Made by a program: the position numbers and the translations under genes. Source: Hydractinia symbiolongicarpus (lineage: Eukaryota; Cnidaria; Hydrozoa; Anthoathecata; Hydractiniidae). Taken from it: a stretch of 64,000 nucleotides of DNA. The notes under the pieces are model-generated. The model saw nothing but the letters and a program-made list of their open reading frames with translations. It was not told where the DNA came from and made no database searches. Position 1 is the first letter of the stretch. Each line of letters starts with the position of its first letter. Positions 23,620 through 35,800 of this stretch are shown here, one piece after another. The stretch is from positions 27,653,001 through 27,717,000 of the forward strand of contig NC_079885.1 in assembly GCF_029227915.1 (NCBI RefSeq), read 5' to 3'.

Positions 23620-25015
23620 TCCAAAATTCAAAACAACAAACAAAATGTTTTTGAATATCAAGCCAAAAAAATTTGCAAATGATTTGACGTATATTTTAAG
23701 ATAATAATATATAGTATGTTACCTAATTCTAATAACCATATCCTAATACTGTATACATTTGGAAATAAAAACACATTGAGCAAAATATTTCAGCATCAAG
23801 CATTCCTTGTAATGTTTAAAAACTTTAAAAATTGTAAAATTTAAACCCTCTACTTCAATTTGATACATAAACTGTATTGGCTCGCAAGCTTTACTACCAT
23901 ACAATTAAATTTTCAACATTTAAAATTTTTATCAGAGTCTTCTCAGAAATATGTAATTCAATTCTCCTTTCATTATCTGCTGTCGTTGTCCTTTTGCTAG
24001 CTGTTGTTATTTTTAAATTTTTCACGGAGAAACTTTCCCATTTTGCTAGTAGGATAATTCTTCGTTGAGATCCACTCTAGAGAAGATATATCCAGAGGGT
24101 AGAATATATCTTACCTACTTTGATCATAGAAACTTTGCAAGATTGAATTGAATTGAAGAAGAATTTCAAAAAATGAAATTAAATTTCATGAGATAAATTT
24201 TCGCCATGGCACCATTGTGTGATTGTTTCATGAAAAGTACATACACATTCTCAATGTGTTTATTGAAATTTCAACACGTTCTTGTTTCAATTATTCCTTT
24301 TGAAATTTACTATATTGGTCAGGAAGGAACCATTTTTAGCTCGAAATATAATTTTTCTGTACTTCACTCACAAGCTACGTAGATAAACAACCACCTTAAA
24401 TCATGGAACAATGTTCAGCAACCTTTCACAACAAACTATCTCATGCTGATTACTCAAGTCTCAAATGATCTTCCATTATAGAAAACTTCATAGACTGTTA
24501 TTAACAATTGATATTTTATACTCTTAGCCTTATACTTTGTGTTTAGTACTTTACTGTGAGTTCCTGTGTTATGATAGCTATCCTTTTTAAGCAATTTAGT
24601 TCTGTGCAGTTGACTATACCATGGCAAACAACTCTGTTTGTGAGTGACCACGGTAAAATATACAGTATGAATTGGTGGCCCCTTAACTTGCCGCTGGAGG
24701 CAAAAAAGAAGGTGAGATAACTCTTGTACGCGCCTAACTGGCTGTCCATCTCCAAAGGTTTTCAGTCTTTCTAGCCATAAAATTGGCCAGGAGACCCAGC
24801 GTTGTCCATTCAAACCACCCTTATAATCATTTTTTCTTTCTCCATCAAAGAAAGCTTAAATAACTAGGCCAGCCATAAATTATAATATGAAATGTTGTGA
24901 ACCGTTGAGCTGGGTATCCTGGCTACAGCCTCTGCTGTCTAGCGTAAGTGGCGGCTTCTCAAGTTTGTAGATACCGATGATGGCGTAAATAAATAAATCT
25001 TAGTGTTATATTTCC
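23620..25015. other. No supported gene
   Basis: Mostly AT-rich unique sequence. A 119-codon minus-strand frame (24454-24813) contains GDGQPVRRVQELSHLLFC and is locally less AT-rich, so it might be a transposon relic. I cannot assign it. Confidence 0.35.
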
Positions 25016-25672
25016 TTAATTAGTAAATATTTCTTGGGTTTAAGGCAATAAATAACAAATTAAATTTGATAAATTTTCTCCCTGATCTTTGTCAGAGCAT
25101 CTTCAGATCACAACTAAAAACGTCTTTCAACATGCATGTACAAAATGTTAAAAATTCTCTTGATAAAAATAAAATGTATAAAAATCGTTTATTAACAATA
25201 AAAGTCGTTAAAAATTATAATATGTTTTCCCAAATTTCAGATAATTGTCTTATTTTATCTTTTTTGTTCAATAAATCCGATTTGTGTTGTTTAATCGCTA
25301 ATGCCTCTTTAAATTTTCTTTTAATAAAATTGTTTTCCCTATAGAGAATTTCTATTTTCTCAAACAAATCGCCAGAGTATGCAAGAAATTTAATGTAAAA
25401 TTAACACATACGAAAAACAAAGCGCTAAAAAATGTTGTAAAAGGCAACAAAATATTAGAAAACGGAAACCAAGACAATGAATCAGGTGTTGCATATAAAG
25501 TAACGTGTGGAGATTGTGGAAAATATTACATAGGAGAAACAGGAAGGAAATTGACAACACAAATAAAAGAACACAAAAACGGCGCAAAAAACGATAAAGA
25601 AAACGTCTCTGGAATGGCCAAACACATTAAAGAAACAATTTATTGCCTTAAACCCAAGAAATATTTACTAAT
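25016..25672 (-). mobile_element. 5'-inverted PLE insertion flanked by a 38-bp inverted repeat
   Basis: The plus strand of 25353-25636 encodes the front half of a GIY-YIG endonuclease (FLKQIARVCKKFN, YKVTCGDCGKYYIGETGRKL). The minus strand of 25344-25215 encodes the back half (RENNFIKRKFKEALAIKQHK) followed by a 3' UTR. The two halves are in opposite orientation and meet near 25345-25353, as expected for twin-priming-type 5' inversion of a minus-strand insertion. A perfect 38-bp inverted repeat (25016-25053 and 25635-25672, containing CCTTAAACCCAAGAAATAT) bounds the structure. Confidence 0.8.
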
Positions 25673-25699
25673 TAACAATGAAAAGGCAAACCTATAAAG

Positions 25700-26468
25700 A
25701 ATATATTTCCTTGTCTGAAAACAGGGAAGAGGGTGGGGAACAAGGATGCAGTAGTCCGTAAACCGCAGAGCGCCCTGCAGTGCAGCGGATAGACGCAGCA
25801 GCAATGCGCTCCGCCCTGACATGGTCACCAGGTCTCTATATTATATGGATTCTCGGATCTCCTGAAAAAATCATCATTATATCCATTTTTTATACATATG
25901 GTCAATATATCAATATTTAGAAGCCCGTTCATTCAGTACATAAGGACATAATATCCATTCTACATTATCAATATATTGTCCGTTTTTTATAGTGAGTATG
26001 TTGTAAAAACAAAGCCCTTAGAAGTCAAAAAAGTCATAAGGAGAACATTTTAAATCTTGTCAAAACCCAACAACTTTACTATTCAAATCTGACTGTTCAT
26101 ATCTTCGTTGTCGAACCATTAAACAGCAATGTAAAGAGCCTTAACTTTTGATTAATCACGGTAGAAAAATTCGAAAGAGCTTAAATTTCTGATTTGTTTC
26201 CATTTTAAAAAAGCTGCAAAAGATAAATAAGAATTTCATCCATATCGTTACTTATCGGTACTGGCATGGATAGAACTTGATGATGTGGTTGCAAAAGACT
26301 GCGTAACAAAGCGTACGGCGGTTCTTATTATTAATAGCAATTAAAAATAATTAAAATACCGCGATATCGAATTGAACCTTCGATTTTTTTGTAGATTAAT
26401 GGAGCTTATTCTATCACACCGCAATTTTGCACACAAAGAGACAGAATAAGGGTATAACTGTATGAATT
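25700..26468. other. No recognisable gene
   Basis: AT-rich; a small GC-richer patch at 25735-25840 may be a short element relic but has no diagnostic ends. Confidence 0.4.
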
Positions 26469-26598
26469 TTTTGAATTGATTTGCATTATTGTTTGTTGCT
26501 GTATGAAACTAATTACACACCATGTTGTTCTTCCATTTGAACTACCACCTTTTAAAGATGGATTGGATTCGAACCAATAACTTTCATGGTTTTACAAC
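26469..26598 (-). repeat. 130-bp dispersed repeat, copy A, with permuted tRNA-like halves
   Basis: Identical over 130 bp to 30957-31086. Read on the minus strand it starts TTGTAAA (possible anticodon loop), ACCATG, a T-arm ATTGG-TTCGAAT-CCAAT (26578-26562) with a B-box, the acceptor strand CCATCTT (26561-26555), then T-A-A, then the acceptor partner AAGGTGG (26551-26545), TA, a D-arm GTTC-AAATGGAA-GAAC with an A-box, and CATGGT. The acceptor pairs over 7 bp (one G-U), the D-stem 4, the T-stem 5 and the anticodon stem 6. The 3' half therefore precedes the 5' half. A remaining tail of about 50 bp is unassigned. Confidence 0.75.
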
Positions 26599-26599
26599 A

Positions 26600-27330
26600 A
26601 TAGACATTATTTGCTTGGAATTCACAAAATTTAATGTCACTTTAAATAAAAACACATCATAAAGCTTGTTGTTACAAAATTAATTGTGAAAAACCTAGCT
26701 AAGTATTACAGGTTTATTGAAACTGTTGTCTCCTTGAATTAACAAACTTTAGACTTTCGCCAAAGTTTTTATTAAAGTAAAGGGTGTAGCCAGCTATTTG
26801 AAAACTTTGTTCCAGCCAACTGGTATTCGGCTATTTTTGCTTTTTAGGCAAATTTTTTAAAAAATTCACGTTAATTTAAATACAACCTAGACCACGGACG
26901 AGGTTGTGTTATTATAACCTCGCTACGGACAACGTTGTACTTATGTAACATAATACAAGTTAACCTGGGAAGAGGTCAGGGAAGGGTAACAAAAAGTTAT
27001 TATGTATCACTATACTCGACAGCATGACTGCATGTATTACTGTAACTGTTTCTCTTTTATTACCTGCAGAGTAATGAATTACCCAATGGTATATGGCATA
27101 TGCTTGCCATTTATAAAACAACGCCTCCATCCATGCCGTACGCATTTAATTTTTTGCAACGTGAAACTCATCCTTGAACAAAATTTAAAATTTTGGTTAA
27201 ATACTGAGAATTAAAACGCTAAGGCCTACTAAATATCTTGAATTAACATTTAAGGTCGTTTTGATCACATGAAACGTGCACAACTGTTCTAAATTTTACC
27301 GAGCTTGTTCGAAAACGCATGCTGTACAAA
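26600..27330. other. No recognisable gene
   Basis: AT-rich; GACGAGGTTGTG and AACCTCGCTACGGAC near 26890-26930 form a weak inverted pair. Nothing coding was recognised. Confidence 0.4.
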
Positions 27331-27335
27331 AAGCA

Positions 27336-28645
27336 AGGGGAGACTTTATTCTAGTCAGTACACAAGCAAGCGAACTGAATTAAACAATAGGGGAAGATGT
27401 CCTGTTAGGGTAAATATTTAGGCAAGTAGCCAGGCCCATCCATACCTACACATACAATACTGAAAACAAATTTTAGGAAACTATTCCCGCAATAAATACG
27501 ATATTGAATGTATTGTGAAGCTAAACAAGGTAAAGCTTATTCTGATTAAAAAACAATTAGACAAGTAGCGAAACCTGTCAATTCATCATTAAAAAATGTA
27601 TTTTGGGGAATAACCTTACGCAATATAAAAAAGAACAGAATAAAACAACGTCCAACGATCACTTTTTTCTATTCAAAAATCGAAAAAGCGAGTAGCACAC
27701 GCGTGCGTATATCATTGCATGTGCATACATCAAAGATTTTGTTAAAATTCTGTCGCACCAAATGAAATGTTCAATGTTCTAGCAAGCGAATAAAAAAAAC
27801 CTTTCTTCTACTCTGTAAACAGACAAGGGAGCAAAAGATCCTGCAATGCGACGAAAGGTGAAGTATTAAATCTCTTGGTCGGCCAATTCGAGAAAAGACT
27901 TTATTTTACTCAAAATAGGGACGAGAGTGTGAGACCCATCCATACATCATTTAAAATGAGAATTTTGGAAGTTCCTTTCACGCTAAATAAAAAGTAAGAT
28001 ATCCATCCATACAGTACTAAAAAGGAGATTTAGATAATATCAGATGTCCTAACATGTAAATTTACAGGAAGACTTTATCCCACTCAGTAAGAAGCAGGAA
28101 CGGGGGAGACCGATTCATACTACCATACAATATTAAAAGGATATTTTGTGAAATACCATCAGGCGGAAAAAACATACAGCATGTCGTAGCAGACCTGTGT
28201 ATACAACATTAGTTCTCCTCGGTAAACAACGAAGAAAATGAGAGATCAATCCATACCTTATAAAAATAGAGATTCTATCGATATACATGCATCATTTAAA
28301 AAACGCATTTTTTTAACTCACCCTTCTCGCGAATTAAAATATTCAGCACGCCAACCTGGTAGAAAACTTTATGCTGGACACTAAACAAGTAGTGATGTTT
28401 GATGCCCATCCATACACCACTAAGAAGGAGTATTTGGAAAAAGTCGCAAATACGCTTGTACGAATTAATAAATTAGATGTTCTAACAGCTCAATTCATGG
28501 AATACTTTATTTTTATCTTAACGCAGTAAGTTTGCTGGAATGTGGGACACCTATCCATACATTTATCAAAGGAGAGATATTGAAACAAACAGTAGATTTG
28601 GATAACTATCCATACACAAATAAAAAGGATAAGGATAGATAAGGA
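27336..28645. repeat. Highly diverged array of about 140-150 bp units with CCCATCCATACA
   Basis: The motif (A/C)(T/C)CCATACA with preceding GAGAC or GATGC recurs near 27436, 27947, 28001, 28242, 28406, 28548 and 28606. Most copies are preceded 40-60 bp upstream by AGACTTTATTCTACTC-like text and followed by CACTAAAAAGGAG-like text and later GATGTCCTAACAG. The order of these blocks is kept although the rest has diverged. A further lone copy lies at 29604. Confidence 0.65.
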
Positions 28646-28700
28646 TAGATAAGGAATTTTCCGGTACCGAAAAAATATATATATATATATATATAAATGC
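28620..28700. repeat. Short tandem GGATAGATAA and (AT)n repeats
   Basis: Three GGATAAGGATAGATAA-like units are followed by about ten AT dinucleotides. Confidence 0.85.
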
Positions 28701-29223
28701 CAAAAAAAGAATATTTTAGAAAAATAATTGTGTCATGTTTTTTTTTGCTGTTTATAGGAAGCAGTGTAATTTGATTTTGAACTTTTAATATTTTTAAAAC
28801 TAAAACCTCATGAAAAAAATGATAAAAATGTATATAGACTTTTTTTGTTCGTAGCTGTTAGAAAAACTAATACTACTAATATTTATAGGACACATTTTAA
28901 TAGCAGACGATGTTTTATACTGTATAAATATTCATTATAAGTAAATGAATGAATAAATAAATGAATAAAAAATGAATAAATAAATATAAATAAACTATTC
29001 GGAGGAACATAGTTATTAATATAGTGTAACTAGCTATATAAAATTGAGTTATGACTGCATCTTTCACGTTTTACCGACGTTTCCCATGTTACTTGTCTAC
29101 ATTTATAACGACGATATGGTTGCTACGAAGTTAAGTTATATTGTGCTGTACAAGGCCCGTTCTTAAAGCTCTCTAGCCATTGAACGCTACGACTTTCTCA
29201 TAATAACCGGCTGAAAATAGCTA

Positions 29224-29399
29224 TCTCTATTATAATAGCCGTATTCCGTCTGTCTGTCTCTGCGCGGACCCCCCGCTGAGTTAGGAAATGATGTTACGGA
29301 AACACGAATATCAAATGCGATATATTTTTACCCACTTTGCCGCAACGAGTAAATATGAAGGACGGGCGAACCCGTGGATTTTTCACGGGCAACAACTAG
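29224..29399. mobile_element. Compact non-autonomous Helitron (176 bp)
   Basis: The 5' end after A29223 reads TCTCTATTATAATAGCCG, followed by TCTGTCTGTCTC as in many metazoan Helitron 5' ends. The 3' end carries a CCCGTG-GATTTTT-CACGGG hairpin and then CAACAACTAG, ending before T29400. A TC start, a terminal CTAG with an upstream hairpin, and insertion between A and T without duplication are the Helitron signature. No coding sequence is present. Confidence 0.85.
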
Positions 29400-29400
29400 T

Positions 29401-30956
29401 TAGTTAATAATAGGGTAAATAAAATTTGATTTAGCTAATATTGAGTGTATTTCGACTCCTAAAAAGAAATAGTACTCTAGCATTTTTTTGCAAAACAGGA
29501 AAATTTGTTGAGTTATTTCTAAAAGTTTTTTTAGTAATACCAATAGACCAAGGTAGTTCACAAGATAGTTAGCGTATTGCTCTGAATAGACCTGTCATCA
29601 TGCTCCATCCATACTACACGAAGGCAGCATAGAAGCACACAGTATGTTACAAAAAATTTTTTAAGGTCATTTCTTTTGTAAACATTATATTTAATTAAAA
29701 CGTATATGCATACATTGCAATAAAATAATTTGTTGGTCTGTTTCTATAGCGAAATATCGCCGCTTTATCAAAAGAAAAATGCTATTCTGGTGATATATAA
29801 AGGTAGCAGAACTACACGTCGTAAAAAATGCGGGAAGTAGTTTCGCTAACTTTAGGATCCACTGATTGTAATTTTTCTTTTTCTTCCTTTTTTTTTACAT
29901 CATATGCTATTGGTAACATCTGAAAATGCCATTTGACCAGTGTTCCAAAAACCTCTTGTGCATACATAACTCTCGATTCCTGAGAAACATTCGCTGTCCA
30001 CTCGTTGAATGGCTCACCAGGTAACTGTTGTAGACACGGTTCAATGCGTACATGACAAACTTCTTTTAGTTACATCCCCGTGACATTACGGATTTCATTA
30101 TGTCTAAGCGAAACGAAGCTTCATTTCTTGCACGACAAAGCATAATTAATTGTGAACTTGAAATTTGAATCGGAGCCCAGAAGCATAGCTTGGTAATTGT
30201 GTATTCCTCGTTCCTTAAAGGTAGTCAGTCGACTAGATACACTGCTTCCTGGTTGATGTCGTTCATTCTGACTTCCTGCGTACTCATTTGAGTAACATGA
30301 CATGATCGAGAATGACACTAATCTTAGCAATTTATTTTGTTTGATTGGTTTTCTTTTGTTTTAATTCTGGATCTTCTTCATATTGTCGAGTCTGTTGTTT
30401 TATTTGTTTACCAAGATATTCAGTTATTGGTGACAAGTTTTAGAATATTGGTAAGACCACCAAGTTTAATTGGGAGTGACAGCAGTTGTCTCTCTTTTTT
30501 TTTACTTTAACACATCTCGTCAGTGCTGGTATTAATTCGAATTCAATAACTACGAGTACTTCTTCCGATAATTAATGTGTGGTATGTTCGCATACAGTAC
30601 GTTAATTTATGCTTGTAGCCAGCTACTTTATGCCCCTTGCGACTCTCTTTTAGCAATTTTACTCAGCATCTTTTATTCATTAATCCAATCTGCTACTTTA
30701 TCCAAAACATATCCATCTTTGAAGGCTCAATTACATTATTACATTATTACCAATTACATGTTACAAACGGCGGTGTGATAAATTAGTTTCCTCAAAAAAT
30801 TATTTTTTAACTAAATTTTACTTATTAGATTTGATTTTCACATGGCAACAACTAGTTACTATAGCTCAGCAAAACCTGAATAACTGAACGTATATCCCAA
30901 ATAAATTCCTTGCTTTCTTTTTTACCTCTTTTCTTGAAACTTTTGTTTGTAATAAA
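29401..30956. other. No recognisable gene
   Basis: AT-rich unique sequence. One more CCATCCATAC motif lies at 29604. Short frames here have no recognisable motifs. Confidence 0.45.
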
Positions 30957-31086
30957 TTTTGAATTGATTTGCATTATTGTTTGTTGCTGTATGAAACTAA
31001 TTACACACCATGTTGTTCTTCCATTTGAACTACCACCTTTTAAAGATGGATTGGATTCGAACCAATAACTTTCATGGTTTTACAAC
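30957..31086 (-). repeat. 130-bp dispersed repeat, copy B, with permuted tRNA-like halves
   Basis: The same 130 bp as 26469-26598 without a mismatch, 4488 bp away in the same orientation. All tRNA-like stems are therefore identical. The flanks differ immediately on both sides, so this is a dispersed copy, not part of a larger duplication. No target duplication is evident. Confidence 0.75.
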
Positions 31087-31174
31087 TATAGAAATATTTT
31101 TTAAATAACATAACATAGAAATACAAAAGGTCACACATATCAGCATTTATACAAAACTAATTTTGTTACCAGAA

Positions 31175-31245
31175 CAATAATACATTATGCAACGTCCAAC
31201 AGGCGTTAAGCCGAGAATGATGATGTTGATGATGAAAACTTCCTT
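31175..31245 (-). repeat. Possible SINE relic
   Basis: On the minus strand, ATCATCATTCTCGGCTTAAC followed by GCCTGTTGGACG resembles the CATCAT...TTAACGTCC motif of some invertebrate SINEs. It is too short and diverged for a firm call. Confidence 0.3.
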
Positions 31246-34200
31246 ATCCTACTCTTCCAAGAATCATTATCACCAAAGTTATGTTGGGTTTTACCTGCAT
31301 TAGAAATACAAAAAAAAGGTAAAGAAGCAAAAATCAAACCAAACTGCCATTACCACCAAATTGATTAAAAAGCAAAGTATAAATTAGAACAGAAGAATCC
31401 CAAAAAGAGTTTGTGAACAAAAAAAACATTGTGCATCATCATTAAATTAAAACAACAGAAATTTACCCAGTTTTTAAGATCATTACACTGTAAAACTAAT
31501 TCCACCACCCCACGATTTTGTTTTAACATAAGGAGTGGTAATAAATTGAAATGGGTCATAAAATTTTCCGAGATTTAGTGTTGCTTGTTCAATTTTTCAG
31601 CACAAGTCAATAATAAAAAAGGTAGGAAATTAGCTCACTGAAGAGAGGGATATACACTTCAACTTAAGGGTATTTCAACTGACAATATTTCCTGTACATA
31701 TAATATGTCCCTCCTGAAAGTCAATATACTAAATAAAAATTTGACTATTTATTTGAATAATTATGGTATCAAGTTAACAGTATCTCTACACTGTCTCAAC
31801 TTAACAAGGATTGTCCAGATTTCAGACATTTCTAGCCTAGTTAACTAAGTTCTCTTGGAGATATTAAAATTGAGCTTCTTATATATTAATTTTCCAGTGC
31901 AAACCCGAATTATAATCAACCAATAAACATAAAGCCAGCAAGACCACATCTAACATTAAAGATTTCTGAATAATGATCACGTGAGCAAAGAACAATAGAA
32001 GTTCTTGCCTTAAAGTATTCACAAATTTATTTCATACAAGACAAAAAATATCTTCCGAGCAATTGTATTTCAAGTGGCATAACCGGTATTTTATTTAATA
32101 AAGCATGTTAACATCAAAGATAAATGTATCATAAATGTAAAAAATAACTTTTTAAGACAAAGCATTCTTACTACTAAGTGAGCACACAACACTATTCTTC
32201 TTGCTTTAAAAAATAAGATTAACTAAAATAATTAGTTAACCAAATCCAATCTAGCTAAGGCTACAAAAGTTAATTATATGCTTAACTCAGGTATCTTTGA
32301 AAAGATGCCATACACTGTCTCTTTTTTTCAACAATAAATGCAATTGCACTAGCTCTTTTGGAACATGTATTCAGTATGGAATTAGCTACCTTTCATGTTA
32401 ATAGAAAATATGTTTTAAAAAAGTATTCTCTTTATATAAAAAATCAACTCTGGCTTACTTTTCACCACATCAGATTTTAAAAACTAACGTTTTTCTCAAA
32501 AAAATATTTTTTTAATTTTTTTATAAAATTATTATTCAGCAGATAACTGAAAAAAACATATCTATTTAAACTTTTTAATAGCATGGCTATACTACGTAAT
32601 ATGACGTATAACAGTTAAAAAATTTATTGTTGCCAGAAATTGTATCCTGGAAGAATCAATTTTTATATGAAAATTTTACCAATAATCATAATTTTCCTCA
32701 AAAAGTTATTTTTTGGTCTTATAGCAGCAGATCACCGAGAATTTACACAACTAAAAATCTTGTGGTAACATTTTTAAAATTAAAAATCTTAATTTTGTAA
32801 ACATTATATGCACAAATTCTAACAAATTATAAAAAAATTAAAAGAAATTGAAATGATAATCTTTTTTCAAACATCAATGGACACGCATCTTGCGTACAAA
32901 AAAAGAATTGTATGCAGCAAAAGATCGAAATGGAACTGGAGTTTAAAAAAATGTCTTTTAGTAAAAAACAGAATCGTTATGGAGAAAATATAACCTGCCG
33001 TGAAAATATAGTCTGCGGCCATGTTGAGGGGCGGATTGACATAGCAAAAAAAAGAGTAGATGATCGCAGTGAATACAACATCGTACAACAAAGCCCTCTC
33101 TTTGTCATGTATTTACTATAGCTTACTTCTAACGACAAAGCAATGTGTTTCGTTAATATATTTAACACTTTTAAACCACTCCATAAGTGAATAATAAAAA
33201 ATAAAAAAATGCATGCGCAAATTCACAAATATAGCTTCATGCGTGTTGTTTTTTTCATGGAATTCCTGGTACAATATGCATATGTTGCCAAGATTGAGGC
33301 CCTGGACGCCTCCTTAGTTTTGATCTTTAATAGATCCCAATCTTGACGGCCCCATCACCGATTCTCTGCTATCGTAATAACTCCAGTTTAAAATGGTGCC
33401 AGGAGTAATTCTTGCAAGTAGATGTTTTTTATCTTCTCTTCTTTCCTCATTTTCTGTGATCGCTTTTACTTTCGATTTTTTGTCGATTTCTTATTTGTTA
33501 CTTTTTCTGTTTAAAGTGTGAATGATGCAGTTTCCCTGTAGTGTGTTGGAAAACCAGTTAAAAACAACAGACATGCAATTTTAAGCAATTCTTGTGATGA
33601 GTGGTCCCACTGTAATTGCAATGAAATCTATACTTCTGAATACCTTTTCCATTAAACAAGGCCCAATGATCCTTGGTTATGCCTAAGTTATGTGAATCAT
33701 GCCATGCCCTTTTTTTATTCCTCAGATATAAATGTTGTAAAAATATGGACAATGTTCCCACTTCCGCAATAACTAAAACAGGTAACCACCAGTCTCTTCA
33801 GAACCACCACAGAACAAGCAGCGAATCACCAGTCTCCGTAGAACAACCAGAGAACCAGCAGCGAACCGGCAGTACTATGACAGAACGAGTAGTCTTGGTT
33901 GAGAACCACCAGAAAATGTTGATGAAAAAAAAACAATAGTTGACGGAATCATCAGAATAGCGATCGCTGTAAATGCACAACACTCCATTCTTTAAAATAG
34001 AAAAACTGCAAAATTTCGGTAGAATTTACTATCCCGCGCCTTATTTCCGGGAATTTTGAGAATACAGTATACACTATATTTAGTGAAATATTATCCAATT
34101 ATATCGTTCTAGGATTAAAAAATCAAGACTCATTCTGTTTCCTTGTAATTTACTCTTCAACGCAATAAATAACAAACCAACATTTCAATCTTTTCAATAA

Positions 34201-34820
34201 TTTCAATCAGGAATGGTAATGATTACCATGATAATAACTAACGATAATAGCTAGAACATAGAATTTGGAAGAGTGTGGAGTGTTTACTCGGTAATGCGAC
34301 GACCATCTTTTTTAACGAGCGTCTAAAATACATATGTTGCCCCAACAAAACAACACTTTACTTGCTAATTCAAATCGGAAATTTTTATGAAATGAATAAC
34401 AAAAGATCGACTTTTTGTATTGTGATTATTTTTTTTACGTAGAATGAAGTTTATAACACTTTGAGAGTAGTTTTTAAAATTTACCTGTACGAGGATCGTT
34501 AGTTCATGTACGAGGGACACGAAATAGCCAGTGGAAAGTAGGGTCTTCGACTGTTGTGTATTTAATTACCTTCGTTGCGCTCACTTCGGCATAGGAGAAG
34601 AAGCAGGTCAAAGTTAACATACTCGCACTTCTTAATTATTTCCACGTCCCTTTTGGGCACAGGATGGGTAGGCGGATTAAAGGGAAAAAAGTGCGCATAG
34701 CATCAACATTGCCATTATAGCAAGACAACAAAGGAAAATGGCAGCTGAAGTTGTGTAAGTAACAGTTGAGGGCAATATTTGTGTTCTTGTAGCCGAAATA
34801 CAATCAGAGTTTCCTAATTG
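31246..34820. other. Gene-poor AT-rich stretch
   Basis: No supported gene. A short ACCACCAG/GAACCACC-type tandem repeat lies at 33783-33912 within an otherwise unremarkable frame. CCAAGATTG and CAATCTTG near 33282-33348 form a small inverted pair. Confidence 0.4.
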
Positions 34821-34825
34821 AGCCC

Positions 34826-35151
34826 TAAGGGGCCTTTGAAAATTTTTTGGGGCCCCGTTAGAGGGATATCGGCGCTAAAGGGGGGTCTGAAGTTTGAAAA
34901 AAGAATCCGTGAACGATTGAGAAATTTCAAAAGTTTGTTTGCGGCCTGAAAATTCTTCGTCGTTCGCGAGCATAATTCCTCATCTCATCAATTCCGATAA
35001 CTTTTATCTACAAAACACGCCCCTGAGCCTTCTAAGATTTATCCGAATGTATGTATTTCACGGACGGAAATCCGCTAAAAGAGAGGGGGGGTCCAAATCT
35101 TAGCGGAGATATCCCACTAATGGGGACCAAAATTTTTGGAAGGCCCCTTAT
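34826..35151. mobile_element. Foldback element with arms of about 75 bp
   Basis: The left arm (TAAGGGGCCTTTGAAAATTT, then a GGGGCCCCGTTAG-like block, GGGATATCGGCGCTAA, GGGGGGTC) is inverted at the right (GACCCCCC-type run, TTAGCGGAGATATCCC, ATGGGGACC, AAATTTTTGGAAGGCCCCTTA) with scattered mismatches. The short interior is non-coding. It is a foldback MITE of unknown superfamily. Confidence 0.8.
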
Positions 35152-35601
35152 TTTGTCTCTAGGGATTTGCACTGGATTGCTTTTAAATCCAACTTCATCA
35201 AAATTTAAGGTTACAGATTTAGCTTTACTCTTTCTTGTAGCCAAAGTTTTGTTTTAAAGGAACGTTTTTAAAGCTTTTTTGTTGTAGTTGTCAGAGGGAT
35301 TTTCTCCTTCTGAAGGTCAAAGTTACTGCACATACTCCAAGGTCTGTGCCCTGACAAATTGCTTTGTATTTTATAGGGCAGGATCAAAACCAGTCAGTAT
35401 CCATTTTATTACATGGATTCTATTCTCGTCTTAAAGCAATAATCAAATTTTACACATGATAGATGGAATACCAATGACAAATTTCCCTACACAACTACTT
35501 AAATTAGAATGTACAGTTCGAATTTCAAAGGAAGAAAAAACTTTCAAAATAACATAAGAAACGAACCAACCAAATAAGGGTATTTGTTTCATTTTTTTTT
35601 T

Positions 35602-35800
35602 AAACCGACTTACCCTTCCAAACATTTGCATTAGCGCATCGTCTGATTCAAATGTCTTTTCGCATGTTACGCAGAAGCAAATTGTATATTCAGCAGTGGC
35701 TTTTACTTCTGCTTTTTGCTCATGAGCAATCAGAGCTCTTGCAGTATTGAAGTTTGTACATTTTTTTTGCATGCAACCCAGAACTAGTTCAGAGATTTTA
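35602..35800 (-). pseudogene. Cysteine-rich coding exon relic, probably transposon-derived
   Basis: A minus-strand frame reads LVLGCMQKKCTNFNTARALI and later CFCVTCEKTFESDDALMQMF. It ends at a consensus-like donor (AGG then GTAAGTCGG). The C-x2-C spacing and following hydrophobic positions look like a degenerate zinc-binding segment. Codons beyond the donor are non-homologous intron. No neighbouring exon is identified and I cannot assign a family. Confidence 0.35.

Noticed and set aside
24454-24813. 119-codon minus-strand frame as a gene
   Set aside because: No recognisable domain, and an overlapping frame on the same strand is nearly as long; kept only as a note in the region entry.
22641-28645. 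CRISPR-like array, because a short word recurs at spaced intervals
   Set aside because: The intervals are themselves related to one another, spacing varies and the host is eukaryotic; these are decayed tandem repeats.
33673-33939. 88-codon frame with Gln/Ser/Thr-rich tail
   Set aside because: The tail is produced by a short ACCACCAG-type tandem repeat; no domain or splice evidence.
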